Positions 20,387 through 32,860 of a DNA stretch of 64,000 nt are shown here, piece by piece. How positions within the stretch are numbered: the stretch's first letter is position 1; each line of letters opens with the position of its first letter. A model generated the notes under the pieces. It had not been told where the DNA came from, searched no databases, and was given only the letters and a program-made list of their open reading frames with translations. The translations under genes were made by a program, and so were the position numbers. Source of the DNA: Panulirus ornatus (taxonomy: Eukaryota > Arthropoda > Malacostraca > Decapoda > Palinuridae); NCBI RefSeq assembly GCF_036320965.1, contig NC_092276.1, positions 3,814,501-3,878,500 on the forward strand, in the 5' to 3' direction.

Positions 20387-23300
20387 GTTTCTTTATTCCC
20401 CGAAGAAAGTTTTCACCATTAAAAAGCACTTTATAGGCATAAGTGGCCCACGTAGAGACATTTTTTTTTGTATAATGTTTTTGATATTCATTACCATTTT
20501 CCACGGATGAAATTTCCAGTTTTGTTGTAGTATCGTATGGAAAGGGTAACACGAGACAGACGTTTTCTGTAAGTTGTTGCTGGAATTAGCCTTGTTCACA
20601 GCGTGTGATTAAATAATTCGTTTTGTATTTTTTTGTTGTTGAAAGAATATTTTTTTTTATTGATTGCCATGGAACTCTTACAACTCGATTATACCAGCCA
20701 TGGGACATCACAGCTGCCATAATGATTGTGTTTTGGCGTCCGTAAATGTAAGGTGCTGCGACATAATTAGAGGCTATAGAGGCGGGTACCAGGGTATATA
20801 TACATATGTTGGTGGCGAAGGGGGCCAGTGGTCCGTAAGGGCGTGACATTACTTCCGGCGTGGATGCGTCCCTCCCCCCGTTGCGCCGGGCCGCGGAGGT
20901 GCATTACTTTCTCGGGGGTCATGCGGGACTGGCACTCAATGGCCCGGAATAGTGGCCACGTGCGGCGCTGTGGGAACCCCCTGCTCTCCCACGTGCCCCG
21001 GTCCCCAAGCGTGCAAAGCCCCTCCCTCACTGGACTCCCCTCTGCCCGCGTTCTGCGTCGCATTCTGCTTCTCTAAACCCACCGCTCGGGCTGAGAGACT
21101 TACAATGGGTTGCCGTAAGGAGAGTGGTGCGATTGTTTGCACCGATTTGGATTGATTTAATTGTGATTTGTGTCTGTACATCGCCCACACCCATGACTGG
21201 ACTCCTTGGTCCACCACCACCATCTACGTACTCCCCTTTGAAACGCCTCCGAAAAGCCATAGTGTCATCAACTGTACCCCATGCACCTCACCCTCACCAT
21301 CACTGTACCCCCTTGCACCACGCCAACACCCCTCACAACCATCACTTGCACCTCTTGCACCACGCCCACGCCCAGCACTGTACCCTCCGGACCACGCCCA
21401 CAGCAGCTACGAGAGTTGCTGGCCGGCATATTCGTCGGGACTCGGGGGAGGGGGGGGGATGTCATTACCAGTCTGCTGGTCTGTGTTGCAGGCCCCTCAG
21501 CTCTAGCAAGCACAGTCGTCCACGAAAGGAAACGAGGGTGCATGCAACTCATCGTTTATGGCCGTTGCATGCCGATACCTACGCCCGTGTTTGCCGACTC
21601 GGAGCTTGTTGGATCACTCGAGTCTGGCGAATAAGTCGACTTATAATTCATGGTATTGTTTCGGGCGCATCTCAACAAATAGATGTAGCGGGCAGATAGG
21701 TATTCATTTGCTCGACCTTCTGCGCTGGAAGTTAATGCGGCGATTATCATCAATTGCCGGCGGTAAAACCTGTCTTTCATCGGCTTATTAATTTCCAAGA
21801 TAATTGCATGTCATTAGGGGAGCGTCGGAACGAGTGGTATGATGGAACGGGCCTGTCATGGGTGGGTGGGGGTTTGGGGCCTACACGGGCGGGCGGGTAA
21901 TGCTGTGGAGGGAGGTAACGAGGATGGGCGGGCTGTGGGCGTGTGACGACCCAAACCTCCCCACGCCCAACCAGTGTTCCAGGCTGGCTGGGGGTCCTCC
22001 TCTGGTATGAGATAAGGCCCTGTCCATCATGGCCGCTGCTGTCATTACGGCTGGAGATTGTTGTCGATAGTGGCGGGTAAATAAAGAGGGGTTAACTGCA
22101 TCAGTGAGGCTCACACGCCACAGGCAGGTTGGCGCGGGGCCTGCACGCCGACCTGTCCACAGAATGCAGAGGGCTCCTTCATCCTCGCCATTGAGGTAGA
22201 GAGAAGTAACCGATGTTCCTTGCTTGGTCGGATCTCTTGCGACCTACAGCTCATGGAAGTATTGGGTTGTTGAGACAGCAAACCTTAATGTAGAGGAGGA
22301 AGTAAGTGAATCACTTCCTTCATATTTTACTACAGGTTCTCTTTGCCTCCTGCATTATATCCCAGCTCATTAACTCGTACCCTTATTGATGACCAGGTAA
22401 GAAATGTGCACTATTAACTTATTCACCAGTCAAACACAGTAGTAGAATGTCATCCAGGCTACGACCCTTGCCTAGCATACCTAACATCATTTACCTGACT
22501 CGCGTCTAATCCGGTTGATCGATAAGTCTTGTCCTATTCACAGTCGGCAGATTGTTCGTCTTTGGGTAGTTGTGGGGTGAGTAGATATTCCTTGTAATAG
22601 TTGGAACTGTCACTAACTCTTGGTATTTGCGGAATAAGTAGTATCGGTATTGTATAGAAATCACTGTTGGTAGGTTGTAGAAAGTAGTCTTACTGGAGGC
22701 TGGAAGTCAGACATTGTAGGGAGTTGTGTGGTCATAGTAATGACTCGAACCACCAGTCATTATATGGGTGGTTGTGTAGCTTGTAGTCACGGCAATATGT
22801 GTAGCTATCATTCACGATGGATGGTATGTTTGTGGGGTAACTGGCCACTTAGTACTTGCCTGGTTAGACGTCCCAAGTGACGGCTGGTGGTGCTCCCAGG
22901 TGAAGGGGAGTGGGAATGGGGAGCTCCGGTCAAGACTGCTTTCGTCCTGCTGGCCAAGTATGGCGTACCCAGGTCAGGACTCGGGGGCTTGGCGAGCTCC
23001 TCCACGACCGCCCGCCCGCCCGCCTCACCTGGCGTCGTGTGGCTGAGCTGAAGCGAGTTAGTTGCCTCGTCTTGGGTTTGGGGATGGAGGTGGTGGTGGT
23101 GGTTTTGATCTGAGAGTTGCTTTAAAGGGAAGGGTATTTCCCGGTCGTTGGTTTTAGGTTTTGTTTTAAAAAGAAGCGTATGCATGGGTCGACGGTTTAC
23201 TGGTTTTTTATTCTCTTGTATAAAGAAGTATATTGAATGGTGATGGGTTTAGGGAGCGGTTTGTTCTGCCTTCATCTGCACTTGCGATGCGATGTTTCGT

Positions 23301-23508
23301 TTTGGTGTTTTAAATACAAAATATTATGCTAAATACTTTTTATATTATGGCTAGACTTTGCTTTTAGTCCCAGAGACCGAAATGCACCGTTGAGCAGTAT
23401 GCTGTCAGGACACGTTATGTATGAATATCATCTGGTGTTCCTAATACCAGACTCGAGGGTAGCGTATTTGCATCTTGCAACAGCAAGGTGTCCGATGCTT
23501 TTTCGTGT
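20387..23508. other. Array-free interval with GC-rich and CCA-rich patches
   Basis: This is one of the longer stretches with no dinucleotide array. It is GC-rich with frequent CpG at about 20820-21080. At about 21190-21410 the plus strand carries degenerate CACC/CCA repeats that translate into His/Pro-rich frames. Neither patch contains a protein domain I recognise, and no splice-bounded frame stands out. Confidence 0.5.

Positions 23509-23526
<18 letters not shown>
23509..23526. repeat. (TG)n, left part of a GT-GA-GT compound
   Basis: Short perfect TG array passing without a gap into GA. Confidence 0.93.

Positions 23527-23581
<55 letters not shown>
23526..23581. repeat. (GA)n microsatellite
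   Basis: Perfect GA array of 56 bp directly after the TG array, with the phase GTGTGAGAGA. Confidence 0.98.
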
Positions 23582-23582
<1 letters not shown>

Positions 23583-23588
23583 GGCAGT

Positions 23589-23628
23589 GGTGTGTGTGTG
23601 TGTGTATGTGTGTGTGTGTGTGTGTGTA
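23589..23628. repeat. (GT)n microsatellite, one interruption
   Basis: GT array of 40 bp with one TGTATG interruption, seven bases after the GA array. Confidence 0.96.
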
Positions 23629-23841
23629 GGGATGGTCAAACGGGCAGAGATCCCTTGGGTACGCCGGCCTGTTCAGTCTCCGTCAGAGCAACAGGATCAT
23701 TTCACTCCAGCGATTCAGATCTGCTGGAAAATTGGTCCGAGGCACCAACAGAGCGTGGTCTAAAAGGCTTTTATTTTTAAAGTGCGGGTGTGGAGATTTA
23801 TAGCCCAGATATAAAGCAGGTGGAATTTTGTTTCCTTTCAT

Positions 23842-23982
<141 letters not shown>

Positions 23983-24086
23983 TGCATTTATTTGCCCGTG
24001 CTGAAGATAGTAGAGAGGTTGCGATGACTTTTCCTGATAAATCTCGAATTGTTGAAGGATGTCACTTTGAAGCTTTGCATTTTTCG

Positions 24087-24089
<3 letters not shown>

Positions 24090-24164
<75 letters not shown>
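24090..24164. repeat. (CT)n microsatellite
   Basis: Perfect CT array of 75 bp. Confidence 0.98.
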
Positions 24165-24167
<3 letters not shown>

Positions 24168-24257
24168 CGAATGAAAAACAAGTGTCGGGATATTTTTTTT
24201 AACAGTATAGACTGGTACATCTTTCAAAAGGATCGGTCAATTGCCAGTTGGTCGGCT

Positions 24258-24260
<3 letters not shown>

Positions 24261-24339
<79 letters not shown>
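24261..24339. repeat. (CT)n microsatellite
   Basis: Perfect CT array of 79 bp, 96 bp after the previous CT array and in the same orientation. Confidence 0.98.
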
Positions 24340-24341
<2 letters not shown>

Positions 24342-24442
24342 GCTGAAATTCATTGACCAGACATGAAAGCCTCGCCGTCGACGACAGCTATACGAGTAAA
24401 ATATACACGAGGTGGCGCGAATCAAACGCAACGCTCTGTCCC

Positions 24443-24443
<1 letters not shown>

Positions 24444-24507
<64 letters not shown>

Positions 24508-24517
24508 ACACACACAC
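24444..24517. repeat. (AC)n microsatellite, one interruption
   Basis: AC array of 74 bp with one ACAT unit near 24502. An (ACTC)n tract follows immediately. Confidence 0.97.
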
Positions 24518-24547
24518 CTACTCACTCACTCACTCACTCACTCACTA
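24518..24547. repeat. (CACT)n tetranucleotide tract
   Basis: About seven CTCA units, perfect, abutting the AC array. Confidence 0.95.
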
Positions 24548-24996
24548 TGCCCAAACGCACTCTTACCTTTGTGAGTGCCAGTTACAATTCGATACACTAT
24601 CCTCACACCTTGGCCAAGTTAATCCCCCCTCCATCCCCTTCTTTAGTATATGCACAAACAGCAAAAGTGTGGTTCTTGTATTGAGCGATGGTTAAAGTTG
24701 TTTCACAGAAAACGGGCACGTCCCATGAAGTCGACGACATGGAAAACGGACCGGTGGGTGCCGGGTGGACGTGGGGCGCGCCGGGGCTTTGATAGAAATG
24801 CTCGGGGTCCTGCCGCTCGTAGACTTAGGTATTTGCTGCGCATGTATGAAACACAGCCACAAAAAGAAAAAAAGAAAAGAGACTCGCAGCTCAGAGGACG
24901 GAATATATGTCAGTGGCGCCGAAGGAGGGTTACTACGCTCGCACAGGAGCGCTCTGTGGTGTTCTGTGGTCGTTTATCATGTTTTCCCTTCCATGA

Positions 24997-24999
<3 letters not shown>
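24548..24999. other. No gene or repeat seen
   Basis: Mixed-composition sequence. The overlapping frames here are extended artificially by the flanking AC and TA arrays and show no domain. Confidence 0.5.

Positions 25000-25078
<79 letters not shown>
25000..25078. repeat. (TA)n microsatellite
   Basis: Perfect TA array of 79 bp. Confidence 0.98.
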
Positions 25079-25081
<3 letters not shown>

Positions 25082-25224
25082 ATGGATAGATAATCGTCAT
25101 TATGTCAGTAATGACTCTTTTTCATTATTGTTGACAGCTGTACAGGCATTACCATTCACCACATACATCTGCCACATCCTGCAGTCGTGACAGATCACCA
25201 CGGAGAGTAAAAGGTTACCGATCT

Positions 25225-25230
<6 letters not shown>

Positions 25231-25294
<64 letters not shown>
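25231..25294. repeat. (TC)n microsatellite
   Basis: Perfect TC array of 64 bp. Confidence 0.98.
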
Positions 25295-25297
<3 letters not shown>

Positions 25298-25821
25298 CCA
25301 ACCTTGTCATCATTCCTGTCAACAGTCGACAGTCGGTAGCACCGCCCGCTTCCGTCATCACCCGTCGTATTCGCTACAGTCGCCAGCGCCCGCCGCAAGC
25401 TCCAGTCACCGGCCTTGAAATTACCTGATTGGTCATCAGCTGTCATCTTCACCATCATCATGGGCGATCACCACAACCATCCCGTCTGTTGCCACTCACC
25501 ACCACAGCCATCGCATCTCGTTGATGTACGTGGTGGGTGGGTTGTCTTTTTATGACGAAACCTTGTGGGTAAGAGGAGTTTGTGGGGGGGGGGGGCTAAT
25601 TCCCCCCCCCTTCCTTTTTGTGGATTCTTGTCCAATGCTCTTCGTGGTTGAGCTGAATCCGTTGACCTTTTTTTTTTCAGATTTTGTTTGGTTGAGGTGT
25701 ACGGTAACTGGTCTTTGGCTCGTGAAGTATGTTACAGATCACCCACGTTTTGGCTTCGTTTGTGCCCAGCAGAGGGAGTTGATTCGCTCTATCCTCGCTA
25801 CAGTCTCCAGGGCCGTACACG

Positions 25822-25823
<2 letters not shown>
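25295..25823. other. No gene seen; strong acceptor-like site
   Basis: A T run ending in CAG at 25680 resembles a 3' splice site on the plus strand, but no coding frame after it is recognisable. A G run and a C run lie near 25585-25612. Confidence 0.4.

Positions 25824-25896
<73 letters not shown>
25824..25896. repeat. (GA)n microsatellite
   Basis: Perfect GA array of 73 bp. Confidence 0.98.
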
Positions 25897-25898
<2 letters not shown>

Positions 25899-27171
25899 TA
25901 TGGTCTTAGGACTATCTTTGACTCCTGAAGAAGGTGTTCAACATTTTTGTTTGGTGGTTGTAACTTGACCTTCAGGGCTGGTATGACCGTGGCAATCGAT
26001 AGGCCTTCAGCTTTCATAACCAAACAACTAGTAGCCAACCTACAACCTCTCTTCTATTTTTTGATGATTTCCTGGTGATTGAAGTGAAATCATTGTGATT
26101 TGGTTGTGATTGACACCAGTGTCTTCTCGGGTTGGCCACTAAGAGACGTATATATTTAATGGGAAGGTCGTGGGTCGTGCGTGGATTTGATTAGGGGGTT
26201 TCTTCAAGTTGTAGAGAAGGCCATAGGGAAGGAAGACCTGTTGCAAACGTAGCTGATGTAGAGGACCATTCGCAAAACCATCCTAACGTAATAACCTCTT
26301 GGAATCTAAGGAGGTCTTCCTTCACCCACCCCCACAACTCGGGCTGGGCTTTGAGCCTCCTCTCAGTATACTCCAGAGTGCTGAAAAAAAAAAAAGAAAA
26401 CAACGCTGAATCAGTTTTTTCTCCCCTGACCTTCCTGCCTCATAGAATAGCAAAACACGCATTGTGTGAAGGTACCAGATCTCGCCAGATAAACCCATTT
26501 TACAGTAGCAGCAGTGCTTACTTAAACTAACATATTACTTCTCGTATTATAGACTTAACGTTATGAATATCATTTAAAAAAGAAGAAAAAAAAAAAACCC
26601 GGTCACTTTTATCTGAGTTCGTGTATTTAATGTGCAGCCGAATATTAATCCCTTGGTTAGGAAAAAAAAAAAAAAACGAGGGGCACACCCGCTGTGTTGG
26701 TTCTGGTGCAGCGGGCTCAGGCAGCTGTGGGCGAGTCTAGTGTTCACGACCAGAAGTTCTCAGTTACGTTGGGGTTTCCTCGAGGGGATAATGAAGACAT
26801 GGGGGTTTGAGGTTGCCTGACGAGTGGTCAAATTTGTCATCCTTTTTTTTTTTTTCCTCTCTCTCTCTCTCTTGCGGACCACAAGCAATTTCGCAAGACT
26901 GTGACTATTATTATTATTACTGCGCTTCATATCCGTAGACGGTCCGTGGTCCATCTCCGACAGCGCGGTGAACCGACGCGTCGTCACTGCCAACTGCCAC
27001 CCTCTGTGCCAACATTATCCCTCCCCCTTGCTGGAGGAGGTACAGCCAACCGCTGTCAGTAGTTCCTCCTCGATGTTGTCACAGGCGCAACCACCGTTGC
27101 CAACATCACCCTTGCTGTTGTCATTACCTTCACTGCCAGCTACAGTGTCTGATCACTTGAGATACACTGGT
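25897..27171. other. No gene or long array seen
   Basis: Contains several A runs (26383-26400, 26585-26597, 26660-26675), a T run and a short CT tract near 26845-26872, and a diverged GTAGAGGACC segment near 26250 that resembles the tandem family at 4395-4668. No recognisable coding sequence. Confidence 0.5.
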
Positions 27172-27212
27172 CCTCTCCTCCTCCTCCTCCTCCTCCTCCT
27201 CCTCCTCCTCCT
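27172..27212. repeat. (CCT)n microsatellite
   Basis: CCT array of about 41 bp in a broadly pyrimidine-rich stretch. Confidence 0.94.
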
Positions 27213-27942
27213 TCTTATGTTCCTCCTCTTCCTTGCTGCCGTAATCATCACTCTCTACCAGCTCTTCCCTTCACTATCGTCATAATTTCCCCCTCTCACT
27301 GTCATCACTGTTCCAACACTGGAACCTTCAGTTGTTAATGTGTTCATTATCCCTTTCCTTTCATCATAAGTCTCCTCTCTCAGCATGACCATTCTCTCTG
27401 CCGAACATGGCTCCCTCCTCCCTTCACATTCGTGTCCATTCTCTTCTCACTTTCATTGCCATATTCCCTTGATAGGGTCATCATTTTCCCCTCCTTGACG
27501 AATATGACCATCCCCCCCTCCACAAGCGTAACCATTATCCTCCTCCATCGTCTTCATCTCACCATCACCAAGGATCCATTGTCATCATTATCACCCTATT
27601 CCCCCCCCTCCCTTCCCCCACCCCCCACACACAAGCTCTCACTCTCATCTCTCCCACGGGGGCCGGGCGGAACCAAAGCACAGGGGACCAGCATGATTTA
27701 TCGCCAGGGCGGCCGCAGTAAGAGCCACCTTCTAATTCAATAACGACGAAGTGGAGGAGGGAGGGAGGGCGTGTGTGGTTGGTGGTGGCGGGGCCTCGTA
27801 CAGACTGGGAGGTTAGGGGGGTGGGGGGCTGACCGGTACTAAATAACCCCGCGGCCTGCTTGCAATCACGGCCTTAACCACCACCACCGATCCCCCACCC
27901 ACCCGTCTACCCGGAGGACGCGCTCTCCAACCTTGGCAGTGA

Positions 27943-27944
<2 letters not shown>
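27213..27944. other. Pyrimidine-rich stretch, no gene seen
   Basis: The plus strand is C+T-rich to about 27660 (CCTCC, TCATCA and CCCC tracts), then turns G-rich. The Ser/Pro/Leu frames reflect this skew. Confidence 0.5.

Positions 27945-28012
<68 letters not shown>
27945..28012. repeat. (GA)n microsatellite
   Basis: Perfect GA array of 68 bp. Confidence 0.98.
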
Positions 28013-28014
<2 letters not shown>

Positions 28015-28172
28015 TCACGGTTGTTCGGAGATGAAGTATGGATAAAGATGGAGGCGAACCAGGGAGGGTGTGGAGGAAAAGCTGGGAAGATCTTGTTTAA
28101 CCAGCGCAAGATGGCAGTGTATGTAACGGCCTAATGAAACAACCGGAGTAGTTCTGTTTAGAAGCCTCCCAT

Positions 28173-28175
<3 letters not shown>

Positions 28176-28246
<71 letters not shown>
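28176..28246. repeat. (CA)n microsatellite
   Basis: Perfect CA array of 71 bp. Confidence 0.98.
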
Positions 28247-28249
<3 letters not shown>

Positions 28250-28350
28250 AAAAAAGAAGAATTATCTCGTGTGACTCTCTGGGTGTGAGTGTGGCTAGGC
28301 ATATGTGGCGGCAGCGTGACGAAACGGAATTGATGATAGGGAGTGGCACC

Positions 28351-28353
<3 letters not shown>

Positions 28354-28421
<68 letters not shown>
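28354..28421. repeat. (AG)n microsatellite
   Basis: Perfect AG array of 68 bp. Confidence 0.98.
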
Positions 28422-28422
<1 letters not shown>

Positions 28423-28628
28423 CAGGCTTGGTTCGCTTTACTGTGATGTGGATGGCGTTTACTTTCTCTCCCCGGTTTGGGCATTGAGGAATGAACGCAT
28501 GGATATCCGTGCACTCAGACGTGTGTGCTCACAAGTTCATGTTTTGTCCGTATATGATATTTAGTTTTCCTTTAGTCATGTTCTCCTGAATGAATTCCCG
28601 AGTTATTTATCATAACATCTTGATGTGT

Positions 28629-28630
<2 letters not shown>

Positions 28631-28702
<72 letters not shown>
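28631..28702. repeat. (AT)n microsatellite
   Basis: Perfect AT array of 72 bp. Confidence 0.98.
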
Positions 28703-28705
<3 letters not shown>

Positions 28706-28729
28706 TGGATGGATGTGGGTGTGTGTCGT

Positions 28730-28753
28730 AGAGAGAGAGAGAGAGAGAGAGAG
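28730..28753. repeat. (AG)n microsatellite
   Basis: Perfect AG array of 24 bp, 27 bp after the AT array. Confidence 0.95.
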
Positions 28754-28923
28754 GTGGGAAGTCACCGTGAGCGCACAAGAAGTTCCTGCCCCTCCCCCCA
28801 AGTGGAGTGTATTGTTTGGCAAGTTAACCGAACTCTTAAAGTCTGGTTACTTGGCCACCACGCCACCGTATCAAGTGACTCCCACTACTGGGAGTTCCCT
28901 AGTATCTTTTTTTTTCCGGGCTG

Positions 28924-28925
<2 letters not shown>

Positions 28926-29001
<76 letters not shown>
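28926..29001. repeat. (TC)n microsatellite
   Basis: Perfect TC array of 76 bp. It is complementary to the GA arrays at 28354-28421 and 29344-29427. Confidence 0.98.
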
Positions 29002-29003
<2 letters not shown>

Positions 29004-29341
29004 ATTTAAGTCTTGAGTGTACATAAACAAAGCAATTTTCCTCCCACCCTTGTACCTCCCCACCCACCCCCCTCTCCGTCCCCCCTTTCCCTTCCCCGCT
29101 TAAAGTTTCAACTTGCGGTAGGACCGGGAGGTGATGAATGAAGTTTATAATCAAGATACGAGGTGGATGGAAACTGAACATTACAAGTGGAAACCCGAGT
29201 CCTGTGGCTGGCGTGTGTGCAGAGCCACTCGACACGTTGGGCGAAAACAACCAGATGATATCTTTGACGTCCCCGGTGCTGCGGTGAGCTTAATAAACAG
29301 TTTACATGTCGGGTGACGGGTTGGCATCAACACTGGAGTGG

Positions 29342-29343
<2 letters not shown>
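29002..29343. other. No gene or repeat seen
   Basis: C-rich at its left end, then mixed composition. The one short frame (29131-29316, plus) has no recognisable motif. Confidence 0.5.

Positions 29344-29427
<84 letters not shown>
29344..29427. repeat. (GA)n microsatellite
   Basis: Perfect GA array of 84 bp. Confidence 0.98.
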
Positions 29428-29430
<3 letters not shown>

Positions 29431-29554
29431 GTGTAATTATCCTATTGTTGACTGAGTAGTGGCTCTGTGGGTGACTGCAAGTGAAGAGGAGTGTGTGTGT
29501 GTGTGACCTCTTTGTTGTTGTGTTTTTTCTGTGGGGATATGGGAAGACATACGA

Positions 29555-29556
<2 letters not shown>

Positions 29557-29608
<52 letters not shown>
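29557..29608. repeat. (AG)n microsatellite
   Basis: Perfect AG array of 52 bp. Confidence 0.98.
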
Positions 29609-29611
<3 letters not shown>

Positions 29612-29735
29612 CAGCGACGAGATTTTGCATAAAACCAGGGTTGAAGGCGTAGCGATCGCAGCACATCTGGCTTAATGAATGGTACTTTTTCTCAAGTCTC
29701 AAGGCCCATTACATAATTATCATTGGTGGGTTCAT

Positions 29736-29737
<2 letters not shown>

Positions 29738-29804
<67 letters not shown>
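29738..29804. repeat. (GA)n microsatellite
   Basis: Perfect GA array of 67 bp. This is the third GA array on the same strand within 460 bp. Confidence 0.98.
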
Positions 29805-29808
<4 letters not shown>

Positions 29809-31431
29809 GGAGTGGGGGAGGGGTAAATGTTATGAGAGCAAATGGTGTTGGTAAGAGAGCAAGAAATGGTGGTATATAATAGCATATTAACGGCCAACTT
29901 TACGTCCAGTAGTGATGCTTAAGCCCGGTGAATGACAGTCGTAAAGGGCAGGAGGAGACACACTCCTCCCAGACGTGGAAGACTGTACTGATTCTGGTGA
30001 TCCTTTGGAGGGGAGTGTTGGAGCTGCAGGATATGTGCGAGAAACTTGTGCTCTGTGGAGGAAGTTAAAGAAAAAAAAGGTCTATATAAGTGTTTACAAG
30101 GGACCAGACCAGCCCTTCCGCCATGGGTACGTGGGCCTACGGGCTGTGGCCTTCAGCATCCTGGTGTCGACCAACGTCTGAACACAGCAGGTTGGACCGA
30201 GTCTAGGCTCCGACGGTAGAACACCTCCGAAACTTAAGCCAGGTGATCTGTGCTTGTGGAGATGCGTTCGGGTGCCACGAAGGAGAGGGGTCGAAAGAAG
30301 CGAGAAGATTGGAAAGTATGTAAGGTTGAGACGGGTGATGAGTTTACTAGGACTGCAGGACTTTCTAGGCTGGCAGGGATAGCATTTGAAGGCAGTTAAA
30401 GAGTAGGAAGGAAGGAGGGAGAAAAGTGAGCCAGGAAGCAGACTTTTTACTCCCTTGCATCACCACGCCTGTCGTGTCTCTATTTGGTTTCCTTCTAGTG
30501 TCACTAGTAGACCAGGTGCCAGCTTCTCCACCGCCTCCAACAGCCCATCTACACTCATGTGCTGCTGAAATCCTTATCCTTTTACTCTCTCGGACTAGAC
30601 GAGTTTACACGCACAATTAAGGGCAGATCTGTTTCTTTTGACGCAAAGGTAAACTTTTAAAGAACTGTCATCATCGTTGATGATAGGATAATATAGCTCT
30701 TCCATCTGTGAAGCTTTCCGCCCACTGCCTTACTCATAAAACACATCCATTCAGCTTCACTGAAGGTGGCCTTCCTTCTTAGTACTTGCTTCTCATCCCT
30801 CGACTCTCTTTGTTGTTTTTTCGCGGATATTTCTCCTTAGTCACAGGTCTCCCCTCCACTTGCTGAACATAAAGCACGAAGCTTTTAACGCATCTGCCTT
30901 AATCGTGCGTGTTCCTTTTCCACCCATCATTCTCGCGGTGGAGAGTTGGCTCGCTTCATCTCCATGGAGAACGATCCTCCAGCCCACCTCTACATTTTCC
31001 ATACACGTCTCTGCCGCTTGTCAGTCCTCTCGTCTGGCATCCAAGTCACTTGACCTTTACAATACACAACTTCCTTCCATCAACACGCATGTTTTATATA
31101 CCCCTTCCGCAGCCAGTCCACCTTTTCCAGACGGTTCCCTCTCGTCACAAGAGTCACCCTTCCAGTATTCCATTACTGCCACGTATCTTTCCCTCCCCAG
31201 CATTATCTCCCAACTGCTCCACATATTTCCACATGTCTTCCACCTGCACTTTCATAACCCCCCCACCCTCCCCCTGCAGCCACTCCGTCTCCTCCACTCT
31301 GTTCTCAAGTCCATTTGAAGAAAAGAAGTTAATTCACCCTTCCAGCGACTCTGTATCATCCATACAAATCTTTCTCGTACCTACAAAACTCCCCCCTCCC
31401 CTCCTCCTCCCTGCAGCCAGTCGTGCAAAAT

Positions 31432-31433
<2 letters not shown>
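29805..31433. other. No gene seen; single GTAGAAGACC-family copy
   Basis: A GGTAGAACACCTCCGAAACT segment near 30209 matches the start of the tandem units at 4395-4668. From about 30860 the plus strand is C+T-rich, which supports a long frame (30909-31826, plus, 305 codons) that runs through the CT array. I judge that frame an artefact. Confidence 0.5.

Positions 31434-31525
<92 letters not shown>
31434..31525. repeat. (TC)n microsatellite
   Basis: Perfect TC array of 92 bp, the longest dinucleotide array noted in the window. It closes the dense cluster that starts at 23.5 kb. Confidence 0.98.
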
Positions 31526-31528
<3 letters not shown>

Positions 31529-31659
31529 ACTCTGCCTGGCCCTCCTCGCCCACGTTATATATCATGGCTGTAAAGGCCATTATTCCCAGCACTTAACAAT
31601 TATTCCGACTCAAATGACTGGATGGTGCATCTTATCTCCCGCTTGCATCTTGGCCCCAC

Positions 31660-31965
31660 CTGCTGCTGCTTCTGAGAGTGTTGCTGGGAGGAACAGGGCA
31701 CGGGATGATGGTGTGGTGGTGTTGGTGCTAGGAGAACCAGGACATGATGGTGGTGGTTGTGGTTGGGAGGAGCTAGACCAGAGATGGTGGTGGCATAGGC
31801 GATGTAAGGGGTGGAGGCTGGGCTAGTGGTGTTGGTTATGGTGATGGTTGGAAAGGATAGGTTACGGGATGGTGGTGTGGATGTTGTGGTTAGGGGGAGA
31901 GGATGTTGGACGATGTGGTTGATGATCATGACGATGGTAGTAGGGGCCGCAAGATATAGGAATCG
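31660..31965. repeat. Degenerate TGG/GATGGTGG-rich low-complexity tract
   Basis: Imperfect GATGGTGGTGG and GTTGTGGTT motifs recur irregularly. The plus strand is G+T-rich with very little C. No fixed period is evident. Confidence 0.65.
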
Positions 31966-32774
31966 AGTTCTGAGGGAGGGATGTGGGGTGGTATAACTTG
32001 GTGGCGGTGGGAGCGATGCGTTGCGCTGGATTGTGCTCATCAAGTTGTGTGAGTGAGACAGAGAGGGAGGCAGCAAAGATGATGGCAACACTCATGAAAG
32101 CGCTTAGATTCCTCTGACTGAAATACTCTCTAGGGCTAAAAAGAGCACTTACGAAGGCGAGCGTTGATACGGAGGTCATTCACTTGACGCTCTTAAAATA
32201 TCCAAACCACCGTGAACGCTAGAATGCTCCCGAGATTCTCCACTCCCTGAAGCGGAGCTGGAAGAGATATATCTTAATTTACACATGGAATATCCTGGAA
32301 TTCATGGTTCCCAATCTCCACTCGAAAGTTATTCCCAATTAGCATGACCGGCATGGAATCCCGTCTTTGTAAAACATCACCACCGAAATCTAAAAGATGC
32401 CATAAATTCTGCGTTAGAGAACGTTGCGTAAAGATCCCGGGCCCGGAAACGTTGGGTAAGTGCAGTAACTGCGAATAATTAGAAACATTACGGAAAATTT
32501 TACTGTCTCCTTAGACAAATATCTGCCAAGTTTATTTGACCAGCCAGGTTGTGGGGAGTGCGGTAATAAGACCTGCGGTTATAGGCTAAATCAGGCAGCT
32601 TCATCAGAAGAGCAGTGTTGTAAATTGGTCCCGACGTACCTGTGAGGTGAGACGAGCCCACAGAACAAACGTAAGGTAAGGTAAGTAGTTCTTGGCCTGG
32701 GCTGGGCGCAGAGCATAAGGCATTGTAACACCGTAGGGTACTTGGTCATGAGAGTTTATAAAGGAGGTGTTTCA
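31966..32774. other. No gene or repeat seen
   Basis: Unique-looking sequence with no supported feature. A CGTAAGGTAAGGTAAG tract near 32670 is a short GTAAG repeat. Confidence 0.5.
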
Positions 32775-32860
32775 GTTTTGTTTATAAGACTGCTTTCGCG
32801 TGTTTGTTTTGTTTATAAGACTGTTTTCACATGTTTGTTTTGTTTATATGCTGCTGCCGC
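32775..32860. repeat. 31-bp minisatellite, about 2.8 units
   Basis: Units start GTTTTGTTTATAAGACTG at 32775 and 32806, and GTTTTGTTTATATGCTG at 32837. The first two differ at three positions. Confidence 0.9.

Noticed and set aside
20820..21080. GC- and CpG-rich patch as a possible CpG-island promoter
   Set aside because: CpG islands are not a reliable promoter mark in invertebrates, and no frame or initiator context supports a gene here.
28590..29026. Frames of 130-140 codons encoding Tyr-Ile, Arg-Glu and Ser-Leu repeats
   Set aside because: They are translations of the AT, GA and CT arrays. The same applies to all Val-Cys and Thr-His frames in the window.
30909..31826. 305-codon open frame on the plus strand
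   Set aside because: It runs through a pyrimidine-rich stretch and the 92-bp TC array (poly Ser-Leu), then a G/T-rich tract. The length comes from low stop-codon density in skewed DNA, and no domain is visible.
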